From DATLTV01 sp035533375 (GTDB taxonomy: Bacteria; Patescibacteriota; Minisyncoccia; UBA6257; 2-01-FULL-56-20), in the NCBI GenBank assembly GCA_035533375.1, contig DATLTV010000045.1, forward strand, positions 1-7,341: a DNA stretch of 7,341 bases. Direction: 5' to 3'. How positions within the stretch are numbered: position 1 is the stretch's first letter; each line of letters opens with the position of its first letter. This document shows positions 1 to 7,341 of this stretch, piece by piece. The translations under genes and the position numbers were made by a program. Below the pieces are notes generated by a model, which did no database searches, was not told the origin of the DNA, and saw only the letters and a list, made by a program, of their open reading frames with translations.

Positions 1-222
1 AAGTTCAACCAGAATCAGGGCAAGGTCATCATCATTCCGGGCTCAAATCTGCCGACGGCAAACAACGTCGATGTCTCCACAGTCACGTTGTTTTCGATCA
101 CGGGCGAGAATTCCGCGTTCTTCGGGTCCGGCCTTGACCGTTCGGCTGATGGTCGCCTGATCATCGCGAGTTCCGGTGGCGCGGCGTATGTCGTCCGCAT
201 GTCGGATCTCCTCATCCGGTAG
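1..222 (+). CDS. C-terminal end of an unidentified protein (5' partial)
   Basis: Frame 1 is open from the first base to a TAG at 220-222, giving the last 73 residues of a protein that begins outside the window. The tail is rich in Gly, Ser, Thr, Val and Ile, with stretches such as KVIIIPGSNLP and GRLIIASSGGAAYVVRM. This suggests a beta-rich, possibly extracellular domain. No cysteine, transmembrane segment or catalytic motif is visible. A strong intrinsic terminator follows 18 bp after the stop, which supports a real gene end. The next gene downstream is a PilX-like pilin, so a role in a surface appendage or envelope is possible, but that rests on proximity only. I do not recognise the family. 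Confidence 0.7.
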   Translation, partial: KFNQNQGKVIIIPGSNLPTANNVDVSTVTLFSITGENSAFFGSGLDRSADGRLIIASSGGAAYVVRMSDLLIR

Positions 223-240
223 TTTAAAGTAAGTCAACCC

Positions 241-274
241 GGCCCCCGGCGAGCAATCGCCCGGGGCCTTTTTT
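241..274 (+). terminator. Rho-independent terminator
   Basis: The arm at 241-252 (GGCCCCCGGCGA) pairs with 257-268 (TCGCCCGGGGCC) around a GCAA loop: 12 positions with one C-C mismatch. Six T residues follow at 269-274. It ends the transcript of the gene that stops at 222. Confidence 0.9.
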
Positions 275-428
275 ATGTTTCTCCCGCAATGATACTCCCG
301 CCGCAAGCGAGGGATGGATTGCGGAGAGATCAAATTATTCCGGGTCATCGCCGGAGTTTACCCCGTGCCGCGATACGGGGCGAGGATGAACTACCGCCGC
401 TCTTAGGCGGCAGCAGTTGATCTTTTGG
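275..428. other. Intergenic region with small dyads, no gene seen
   Basis: There is no credible reading frame here. The stretch holds several small inverted repeats. CCGCAAT-type sequence near 293-300 is mirrored by ATTGCGG near 318-324. A hairpin with CCCCGTG and TACGGGG arms lies at 361-380. Another at 394-410 has CCGCC and GGCGG arms around a 7-nt loop. None has a T-tract, so they look like dispersed palindromic repeats rather than terminators. Confidence 0.5.
361..380. repeat. Short palindromic repeat, copy 1 (CCCCGTR-CCGCGA-TACGGGG)
   Basis: CCCCGTG and TACGGGG flank the loop CCGCGA. The last pair of the stem is a G-T wobble. The same 20-mer, differing at one base (A instead of G at 367, which restores a Watson-Crick pair), recurs at 958-977. 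Both copies are intergenic and upstream of a gene start (the PilX-like gene and ligA). Confidence 0.7.
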
Positions 429-457
429 TCGAAAAAAATGCAGTAAAATGTTAAAAT
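429..457 (+). promoter_or_regulatory. Candidate promoter of the PilX-like gene (leaderless)
   Basis: TCGAAA at 429-434 (4 of 6 to TTGACA) is followed after 17 nt by TAAAAT at 452-457 (5 of 6 to TATAAT). The -10 ends 6 nt before the ATG at 464, so transcription would begin at or next to the start codon. A second TAAAAT at 444-449 has no well-spaced -35 partner. No Shine-Dalgarno sequence is present. Confidence 0.45.
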
Positions 458-463
458 AGAAGC

Positions 464-3224
<2,761 letters not shown>

Positions 3225-3232
3225 TCGAATTA

Positions 3233-3276
3233 CCCCATGCCACAAAACTGACGATCGTCAGTTTTGTAGCATGGGG
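3233..3276. repeat. 44-bp near-perfect palindrome downstream of ligA
   Basis: CCCCATGC-C-ACAAAACTGACGA (3233-3254) is mirrored by 3255-3276 in 21 of 22 pairs, with a single C/A mismatch at 3241/3268. It starts 8 bp after the ligA stop and has a GATC centre with no loop. It is not followed by a T-tract; the terminator next to it is a separate hairpin. It may be a dispersed repeat or a symmetric protein-binding site. Confidence 0.8.
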
Positions 3277-3278
3277 AG

Positions 3279-3315
3279 AAAAAAGCCCAGTGGTCAGCTG
3301 GGCTTTTGGTTTTTG
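3279..3315. terminator. Bidirectional intrinsic terminator between convergent genes
   Basis: AAAAGCCCAG (3281-3290) pairs perfectly with CTGGGCTTTT (3298-3307) around the loop TGGTCAG. T residues follow on the plus strand (TTTTGGTTTTT). On the minus strand the run of A at 3279-3284 gives a U-tract. It serves ligA from the left and the minus-strand gene from the right, whose TGA stop (3294-3296 on the minus strand) lies in the loop. Confidence 0.85.
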
Positions 3316-3833
3316 TCGAATTTAAGCAGATGGCTCTGGATCATCGAAAGACGTATTTCTTTCGCCGTATGTTTCGGCGGCATAATCGGCTGTCCCGACG
3401 CGATGCAGGCCACATACTTTTTTCGAAGAACCGAAGCGGTGTGGCAGATCGATTGGTAGTAGTCGCGGCAGTAATCGCACTCGCTTTGATGGCTCCAGAT
3501 ATCCTGCGAATCGCCGTCCTCTTCTTCGGGCGGAACGCGCTCGATCGTTTTCATCATCTCCTCGCTCACGAGCGGGTGGAATTGCTGGTTTCGGACCGAT
3601 TGCCAAAGCAATTTTTTGAAACTTTCCGTTTCGGGACAGGTGCTTCCCCGGTGGTCGAAGAAGATCCGGTCGGTCTTGTAAAAAGCTTCGCGGATGGCGA
3701 GGCCATAGGAAAGCCAGAACATGCAGATCTCGCAACGCTCTGCGTGGAATACGTATTCCTGCGGAATAACCATATCCTTATCAATGAAGCTGCAGACACG
3801 CTCGAGTTCCGGGCACTTATTCGTTTCTTGCAT
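3294..3833 (-). CDS. Hypothetical protein with two H-x3-C-x2-C zinc motifs (anti-sigma zf-like)
   Basis: This is a 179-residue soluble protein with no transmembrane segment. It has two copies of the H-x3-C-x2-C pattern seen in zinc-binding anti-sigma (ZAS, zf-HC2) domains: His30/Cys34/Cys37 (HAERCEIC) and His115/Cys119/Cys122 (HQSECDYC). The first is preceded, at the spacing usual for zf-HC2, by a CP-start segment (Cys7) and a short acidic linker. A second CP at 66-67 precedes the second module, suggesting an internal duplication. The C-terminus is basic (about 154-177). I start it at ATG 3833 because a GAGGT lies 4 nt upstream and a promoter just beyond; the frame stays open to 3965 but that extension is Arg/Ala-rich and looks non-coding. 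Classical anti-sigma factors have a membrane helix and a sigma gene next door; neither is here, so the function is open. The opposite-strand frame is a shadow. Confidence 0.75.
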   Translation of the reverse strand: MQETNKCPELERVCSFIDKDMVIPQEYVFHAERCEICMFWLSYGLAIREAFYKTDRIFFDHRGSTCPETESFKKLLWQSVRNQQFHPLVSEEMMKTIERVPPEEEDGDSQDIWSHQSECDYCRDYYQSICHTASVLRKKYVACIASGQPIMPPKHTAKEIRLSMIQSHLLKFDKNQKPS

Positions 3834-3837
3834 AATT

Positions 3838-3842
3838 ACCTC
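3838..3842 (-). promoter_or_regulatory. Shine-Dalgarno GAGGT setting the start of the zinc-motif gene
   Basis: On the minus strand GAGGT precedes AATT and then the ATG at 3833-3831. It is the only clear ribosome binding site at a gene start in this window. It argues for the 179-residue start over the longer open frame. Confidence 0.65.
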
Positions 3843-3869
3843 GGGAACCGCCGAATAATCTGCTTTCAA

Positions 3870-3897
3870 TCTATATCGCGCAGCGTACTTGAGGCAA
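3870..3897 (-). promoter_or_regulatory. Candidate promoter of the zinc-motif gene
   Basis: On the minus strand TTGCCT (3897-3892) is followed after 16 nt by TATAGA (3875-3870), each 4 of 6 to consensus. Transcription would start near 3863, giving a leader of about 30 nt that contains the GAGGT. Confidence 0.45.
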
Positions 3898-4059
3898 ATC
3901 GCCGCCTGTGTATAACTCGCCCCGGTTTTCCCTTCTCGGGGACGGTGTCGCGCCGTGGTCGACACGGACCTCGCGCTCGGCGCTCTTCGCGCCTGCGCGG
4001 CGCCCCCGGGAAGGCAAAACCTCCGCTTATAAAAAGGACCGGAAGCAAAGACGAAAGCA

Positions 4060-4088
4060 TTTACTTTTTACCTTTGTTTGATTACAAT
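4060..4088 (+). promoter_or_regulatory. Promoter for the structured RNA and tRNA-Asp
   Basis: TTTACT at 4060-4065 (4 of 6) is followed after 17 nt by TACAAT at 4083-4088 (5 of 6). An overlapping alternative pair is TTTTTA (4065-4070) with TATAAA (4088-4093). The start would be near 4095, a few bases before the closing helix of the candidate RNA. No other good promoter lies between here and the tRNA. Confidence 0.6.
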
Positions 4089-4097
4089 ATAAAGCGT

Positions 4098-4308
4098 TAG
4101 AACCCGTCTGAAAAGCAGACGTGCGGATATCGCGAAGGATTTTCGAGCGAAAACGCTAACTTTTCCGAAGGAATATCCTGAGGGTATTTCAAAGAAAAGT
4201 TCGCGTTTTGCCGAGGAGCGAAGGCGACGAGATACTGAGTGCAGTAGCACGAATGTGCAGCCGAAAATGACCGCGAGAGTCGGATGGCTGCATTTCAGAT
4301 GGGTTCTA
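4098..4308 (+). ncRNA. Candidate structured non-coding RNA, unassigned family
   Basis: No convincing gene is present, but the plus strand folds in a closed way. TAGAACCC (4098-4105) pairs perfectly with GGGTTCTA (4301-4308) as a terminal helix. Inside are three elements. A hairpin CGTCTG-AAAAG-CAGACG lies at 4105-4121. A long rod at 4150-4209 has two 8-bp helices (4150-4156 plus flank, and 4158-4165 with 4194-4201) separated by one mismatch, topped by GGAATA/TATTTC pairing. A 3' domain has CTGAGTGCAG (4235-4244) pairing with CTGCATTTCAG (4288-4298); a competing helix TGCAGCC (4256-4262) with GGCTGCA (4286-4292) excludes part of it. A promoter ends 9 nt upstream and tRNA-Asp begins 5 nt downstream, so RNase P cutting at the tRNA 5' end would also make this RNA's 3' end. 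I saw no RNase P, tmRNA, SRP or 6S hallmarks. Boundaries and function are inferred. Confidence 0.55.
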
Positions 4309-4312
4309 TATT

Positions 4313-4387
4313 GCGGCCGTGGTGTAGCCTGATTAACACGTCCCCCTGTCACGGGGAAGATCACGGGTTTGAATCCCGTCGGCCGCG
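4313..4387 (+). tRNA. tRNA-Asp (GUC)
   Basis: This is a 75-nt cloverleaf with a perfect 7-bp acceptor stem (GCGGCCG/CGGCCGC) and D stem GTGT/ACAC with a 10-nt loop. The anticodon stem is TCCCC/GGGGA with loop CTGTCAC, so the anticodon is GTC. The variable loop is 5 nt and the T stem is ACGGG/CCCGT with loop TTTGAAT. The discriminator G73, G10, C38 and the anticodon fit aspartate identity. CCA is not encoded (CAT follows). An oddity: T-loop position 56 is T instead of C and D-loop position 19 is A instead of G, so the usual G19-C56 tertiary pair becomes A19-U56. It probably shares the transcript that starts near 4095. Confidence 0.96.
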
Positions 4388-4457
4388 CATCGTTCCGGAC
4401 TTTGCATTTTGCGACTTAAGCCCTCGTGAACTCCGGTCCTTTGGCCTTCCTCCGTAT

Positions 4458-4490
4458 CCCGGCACGCGTTTTGGTGCGGGAATTTTATTT
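4458..4490 (+). terminator. Candidate terminator after tRNA-Asp
   Basis: CCCG-g-CAC (4458-4465) pairs with GTGCGGG (4474-4480), 7 pairs with one bulged G, around GCGTTTTG. The T-rich tail AATTTTATTT follows. It lies about 70 nt after the tRNA. The tail is interrupted by A residues, so this is only a moderate call. Confidence 0.45.
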
Positions 4491-4493
4491 ATC

Positions 4494-4525
4494 TTCCGCC
4501 GGGCGGAACGAATCCGCCGATTTTT
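4494..4525 (+). repeat. TCCGCC/GGCGGA palindrome with T-tract (second terminator candidate)
   Basis: TTCCGCC-G-GGCGGAA (4494-4508) is a perfect palindrome. The alternative hairpin GGCGGA (4502-4507), loop ACGAA, TCCGCC (4513-4518) is followed by GATTTTT and could terminate the tRNA transcript. The TCCGCC/GGCGGA arms are the same as those of the elements inserted in ligA. Confidence 0.5.
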
Positions 4526-4533
4526 CGGGAAGA

Positions 4534-4562
4534 TAGACCATTCTGCAATTTTTCCTTACAAT
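4534..4562 (+). promoter_or_regulatory. Promoter of the lysC-asd operon (leaderless)
   Basis: TAGACC at 4534-4539 (4 of 6) and TACAAT at 4557-4562 (5 of 6) are spaced by 17 nt. The -10 ends 7 nt before the lysC ATG at 4570, so the transcript would begin at or next to the start codon. There is no Shine-Dalgarno sequence. Confidence 0.6.
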
Positions 4563-4569
4563 AGTACTT

Positions 4570-5943
4570 ATGAAGATTCTCAAATTCGGAGGATCGTCCG
4601 TCGGAACTCCGGAACGGATAAAGAAGGTTATGGGTATTGTCCGCGATGCCCGCGAGAAGGAAAAAGTCGCGATCGTCGTTTCCGCGTTCGAAGGCGTGAC
4701 CGATGAACTTTTGAGGATCGCGGAGATCGCTTCGAAGGGGAATAAGGAATATCTCCCGGCGCTTGCGGCGCTCTCGAAGCGCCACCTCGATGTCGCGCAC
4801 GTCTTGATTTTGCCGAAACACCGACGAGCCGCTCTCGCGGAGATTGATTCTCTTTTCGGCGAATTGAGAGAAGCGCTGCAGGGAATGCGCCTTGTCCGTG
4901 AGATCTCCCCGAAAACGCTCGATTTCGTGATGAGCTTCGGCGAGCGGCTTGCGGCGTTCATTATAAGCCGCGCGATGAGCTCCGCCCGGCTCCCGGCGGA
5001 ATTTCTCGATGCGCGTTCCGTTCTTGAAACCGACCAAAATTTCGGCAATGCGAACGTCGATGTGCGCGCTTCCTACGGGAAAATAAATGATTATTTCGGA
5101 TTGCATGCGCAAACGCAGGTGGTAACCGGATTCATCGGTTCGACCGCGCAGGGCGAAACGACGACGCTCGGAAGGGGAGGATCTGATTACAGCGCGGCGC
5201 TTTTCGGCGCGGCGCTCAATGCCCGTGCGATTGAGATTTGGACGGACGTGACGGGAGTGATGAGCGCGGACCCGCGCGTCGTTCCCGGCGCGAAAACGCT
5301 CCCGCGCATCGATTACGAAGAGATGATCGAGATGGCTTACTTCGGTGCGAAAGTGGTGCATCCGGCGACCATGCTGCCCGCCATCCGAAAAAAAATTCCC
5401 ATCCTCATCAAAAATACGTTCAATCCGAAAGCTCCCGGGACGCTTATTTCCCCGTCCACCGATAAGAACATGCCTATCAAAGGAGTGGCGGCAATCGACG
5501 GCATCGTGCTCGTTAATTTGAGCGGCACGAGCCTCGCGGGCATTCCCGGGAGCGCCGCGCGCGTATTCGGCGCGACCGCGCGGGCAAAAGCGAATGTCAT
5601 TTTGATCTCCCAGGCGTCTTCGGAGCATACCATCTGCCTTGCGATCAAGAGCGCCGAAGGCCGGCCGGCGATTAAGGCCCTCCGGAAAGAATTCGCCGAT
5701 GATATAAAGGATAAAAAAGTTTTCCTTTCCGCACTTTCGGAGCGGGCCATTATTGCGGTCGTGGGCGGAGGCATGAAAGGGATTCCTGACACCGCGGGGA
5801 AACTATTTCATGCTTTGGGCGAGCATCGGATCAATATTTCCGCGATTGCCCAAGGAAGCTCGGAGCGGAATATCTCGTTCGTCGTAGCTTCAAAGGATAT
5901 GCGGAAGGCGATGAATGTCGTCCATGAAAAATTTTTTACATAA
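4570..5943 (+). CDS. lysC: Aspartokinase with two ACT domains
   Basis: The enzyme phosphorylates L-aspartate with ATP to aspartyl-4-phosphate, the first step toward diaminopimelate/lysine, methionine and threonine. The 457 residues begin with the amino acid kinase fold: KFGGSSVG with Lys5 at the active site, SFGERLAA (Glu125) and TTLGRGGSD at 198-206. TDVTGVMSADPR (225-236) and AKVVHP (260-265) follow. Two ACT domains occupy about 312-385 and 393-457; each has a Gly-x-Pro turn (GIPGSAA, GIPDTAG) and an S-S-E-x-x-I strand. This predicts feedback inhibition, probably by lysine or threonine. Sequence style is close to the ThrA/MetL aspartokinase half, but the protein stops after the ACT pair and no homoserine dehydrogenase domain is fused. 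It is the first gene of an operon with asd 3 bp downstream. The ATG follows a -10 element by 7 nt and starts exactly at the conserved N-terminus. Confidence 0.95.
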   Translation: MKILKFGGSSVGTPERIKKVMGIVRDAREKEKVAIVVSAFEGVTDELLRIAEIASKGNKEYLPALAALSKRHLDVAHVLILPKHRRAALAEIDSLFGELREALQGMRLVREISPKTLDFVMSFGERLAAFIISRAMSSARLPAEFLDARSVLETDQNFGNANVDVRASYGKINDYFGLHAQTQVVTGFIGSTAQGETTTLGRGGSDYSAALFGAALNARAIEIWTDVTGVMSADPRVVPGAKTLPRIDYEEMIEMAYFGAKVVHPATMLPAIRKKIPILIKNTFNPKAPGTLISPSTDKNMPIKGVAAIDGIVLVNLSGTSLAGIPGSAARVFGATARAKANVILISQASSEHTICLAIKSAEGRPAIKALRKEFADDIKDKKVFLSALSERAIIAVVGGGMKGIPDTAGKLFHALGEHRINISAIAQGSSERNISFVVASKDMRKAMNVVHEKFFT

Positions 5944-5946
5944 CCT

Positions 5947-7047
5947 ATGACCGCGAAAAAAATACCGGTAGGGATTTTGGGGGCGACCGGCATGGTAGGC
6001 CAGCGGTTCGTGGCGCTCCTCAAGGACCATCCCTGGTTCGAGACAGTGTACCTCGCGGCCTCCGAACGGTCGGCGGGGAAGACCTATGCCGAAGCCGTGG
6101 CGGGAAAATGGGCACAGCAATGCCCCGTGCCCGATGCCGCGCAATCGCTTACCGTCCATTCGATCGAAAAAGACCTGGACGCGGCTTGCGGGAGCGCCCG
6201 CATTTTTTTCTCGGCCATCGGCGCGGATAAGGATCTTATCCGGAAGATCGAAGAACGTTATGCCGCGAAGGGAGCACTCGTTATTTCCAATAATTCCGCG
6301 CACCGCTGGACGGAAGATGTTCCCGTCATCATGCCCGAGATCAACCCGGAGCATCTGCGGATGATCGAAATACAGCGGAAGAACCGCGGCTGGAAGACCG
6401 GATGCATTGTCGCGAAACCGAACTGCTCGATCCAATCGTACGTGCCTTTGCTGCACGCCTGGAAACGCTTCGAACCGCTCGAAGCGGTCGTTTCGACTTA
6501 TCAAGCGATTTCCGGCGCGGGAAAAACATTCGCCGGCTGGCCGGAGATGATCGACAATGTCATGCCTTTTATAAAAGGCGAAGAAGAAAAATCGGAAAAA
6601 GAGCCGATGAAAATTTGGGCGAAGATGGAAAACGGAACGTTCGTGCCGGCGGACGTTCCCAGGATCTCCGCGAATTGCATCCGCGTCCCCGTCTCCGACG
6701 GCCATACGGCGGCAATCAATATCCGTTTCGGAAGGAAGCCATCAAAGAGCGAATTGATCGAGGCAATACGGAACTTCAAAAATCCTCTGGACGGGCTCAA
6801 CCTTCCCTCGTCACCGAAACAATTCATCGAATATTTCGATGAGGACGATCGGCCGCAAGCGCGGCTCGACCGTGATTTCGAAGGCGGCATGGGTATTACC
6901 GCCGGCCGTTTGCGGGAAGATCCGGTGCTCGGCTGGAAATGCGTGGCGCTTTCGCACAATACCGTCCGCGGCGCGGCCGGCGGCGCGATCCTCATCGCCG
7001 AACTGATGGTGGAAAAAGGATATTTGGAAAATACGATCTTCTCATGA
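5947..7047 (+). CDS. asd: Aspartate-semialdehyde dehydrogenase (archaeal/fungal-like type)
   Basis: The enzyme reduces aspartyl-4-phosphate to aspartate semialdehyde with NADPH, directly after aspartokinase. The 366-residue protein has the nucleotide-binding GATGMVG at 12-18. The nucleophile is Cys160 in KPNCSIQ, and the Q-x-I-S-G-A-G-K segment lies at 186-193. Arg246 and His253 in RVPVSDGH are expected for substrate binding and general base. The C-terminal HNTVRGAAGGAILIAELM (337-354) is typical. The PNCS context and the length are those of the subfamily found in archaea and fungi, as opposed to the enterobacterial Asd. The start is 3 bp after the lysC TAA with no Shine-Dalgarno, suggesting translational coupling. 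The TGA overlaps the ATG of the next gene (ATGA). Confidence 0.95.
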   Translation: MTAKKIPVGILGATGMVGQRFVALLKDHPWFETVYLAASERSAGKTYAEAVAGKWAQQCPVPDAAQSLTVHSIEKDLDAACGSARIFFSAIGADKDLIRKIEERYAAKGALVISNNSAHRWTEDVPVIMPEINPEHLRMIEIQRKNRGWKTGCIVAKPNCSIQSYVPLLHAWKRFEPLEAVVSTYQAISGAGKTFAGWPEMIDNVMPFIKGEEEKSEKEPMKIWAKMENGTFVPADVPRISANCIRVPVSDGHTAAINIRFGRKPSKSELIEAIRNFKNPLDGLNLPSSPKQFIEYFDEDDRPQARLDRDFEGGMGITAGRLREDPVLGWKCVALSHNTVRGAAGGAILIAELMVEKGYLENTIFS

Positions 7048-7341
7048 AGCGCACGGGAATCACGTTGATCGGCATGCCCGGATCGGGAAAGTCGACGATT
7101 GGCAAATTGCTGTCGAAGCGGCTTTCGTTCCGCTTTATCGACCTCGATCTGTTCATCAAAGAAAAAGGAGGCGAGAGCCACGACACGATCGCGAACGTGC
7201 AAGGAGAGAGCGCCCTTCTTGGCTTGGAGGAAAAATATGCGCTTGCCCTGGATCTCGATCGCGCGGTATTTTCCCCCGGCGGAAGCATTATCTACTCAAA
7301 AAAGGCGATGGAAAAATTAAGGAAGGAGACCGCGGTTTTCT
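7044..7341 (+). CDS. Shikimate-kinase-family P-loop kinase (3' partial), substrate uncertain
   Basis: The frame runs off the window end, giving 99 residues. The Walker A motif GMPGSGKST (10-18) and the following IGKLLSKRL helix are typical of the shikimate kinase family, as is the D-x-D in FIDLD (Asp33, Asp35). QGE (53-55), LEE (61-63) and SPGGSII (77-83) align with the usual GE-x-x-FR-x-x-E and GGG motifs. However, the position of the shikimate-binding Arg (Arg58 in the Mycobacterium tuberculosis enzyme) is Leu59, its neighbour is Gly60, and the third glycine of the GGG motif is Ser81. The ATG overlaps the asd stop by 4 bp, so this is the third gene of the operon. It may be a divergent shikimate kinase or a relative acting on another small hydroxylated substrate. 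The family is sure; the substrate is not. Confidence 0.8.
   Translation, partial: MKRTGITLIGMPGSGKSTIGKLLSKRLSFRFIDLDLFIKEKGGESHDTIANVQGESALLGLEEKYALALDLDRAVFSPGGSIIYSKKAMEKLRKETAVF

Noticed and set aside
444..449. First TAAAAT as the -10 of the PilX-like gene
   Set aside because: No -35 at 16-18 nt, whereas the second TAAAAT at 452-457 has TCGAAA at exactly 17 nt.
3834..3965. Longer start of the minus-strand zinc-motif protein
   Set aside because: The 44 extra residues would cover the predicted promoter and have no SD. The composition (RHRPREGKTG-type) looks non-coding, and GAGGT supports ATG 3833.
3866..4060. 64-codon minus-strand frame with a hydrophobic N-terminus (MLSSLLPVLFISGG)
   Set aside because: The first residues resemble a signal peptide, but the rest is Arg/Pro-rich, there is no SD, and it overlaps the predicted promoter of the zinc-motif gene.
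3306..4100. 264-codon open frame on the plus strand opposite the zinc-motif gene
   Set aside because: Arg-rich composition, no motif, and it runs through the minus-strand gene, its promoter and the promoter at 4060-4088. The minus strand has spaced Cys/His motifs and an SD.
4068..4364. 98-codon minus-strand open frame across the candidate RNA and tRNA
   Set aside because: It would run antisense into tRNA-Asp and through all the helices. There is no SD, and the pairing explains the sequence better than a protein does.
4489..5628. 379-codon minus-strand frame antisense to lysC
   Set aside because: Arg/His-rich shadow of a GC-biased gene; the plus strand has full aspartokinase motifs.
5890..7202. 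Long minus-strand frames opposite asd
   Set aside because: Shadows of asd and the following kinase, with no recognisable motif.

Overview
The window looks like a chromosomal segment of a Patescibacteria/CPR bacterium, probably of the Parcubacteria group. This is an inference from protein style and architecture. The PilX-like gene, the short palindromic repeats inside and between genes, the sparse Shine-Dalgarno signals, the tRNA without an encoded CCA and the LigA with extra loops all fit. No phylogenetic marker is present to prove it. Standard stop codons (TAG, TAA, TGA) end the genes.

Layout. Positions 1-222 hold the 3' end of an unidentified gene, closed by a good intrinsic terminator (241-274). 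A repeat-bearing gap leads to a short single-pass PilX/pilin-like gene (464-856), whose first codons contain an 8-bp tandem repeat. A second repeat-rich gap (857-1064) precedes ligA (1065-3224), the NAD+-dependent DNA ligase, which carries two in-frame copies of a palindromic element. A 44-bp palindrome and a bidirectional terminator separate ligA from a convergent minus-strand gene (3294-3833) for a protein with two H-x3-C-x2-C zinc motifs.

From about 4060 the plus strand resumes. A good promoter (4060-4088) is followed by a roughly 210-nt stretch with no credible gene. It folds into several helices closed by an 8-bp terminal helix (4098-4105 with 4301-4308). tRNA-Asp(GUC) starts at 4313, five nucleotides later. 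I think 4098-4308 is an unnamed structured RNA processed from the tRNA-Asp precursor; this is the most interesting item in the window. Terminator-like hairpins follow (4458-4525).

The right end is an operon: aspartokinase (lysC, 4570-5943), aspartate-semialdehyde dehydrogenase (asd, 5947-7047) and a shikimate-kinase-family P-loop kinase (from 7044, cut by the window end). The spacings are 3 bp and a 4-bp ATGA overlap. LysC and Asd convert aspartate to aspartate semialdehyde, the branch point to diaminopimelate/lysine and to homoserine/threonine/methionine. The third protein lacks the arginine that binds shikimate in the family, so its substrate is open.

Expression signals. Three plus-strand genes (PilX-like, ligA, lysC) have a -10 hexamer ending only 6-7 nt before the ATG and no Shine-Dalgarno sequence, so they look leaderless. 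The minus-strand zinc-motif gene instead has a normal GAGGT and a predicted short leader.
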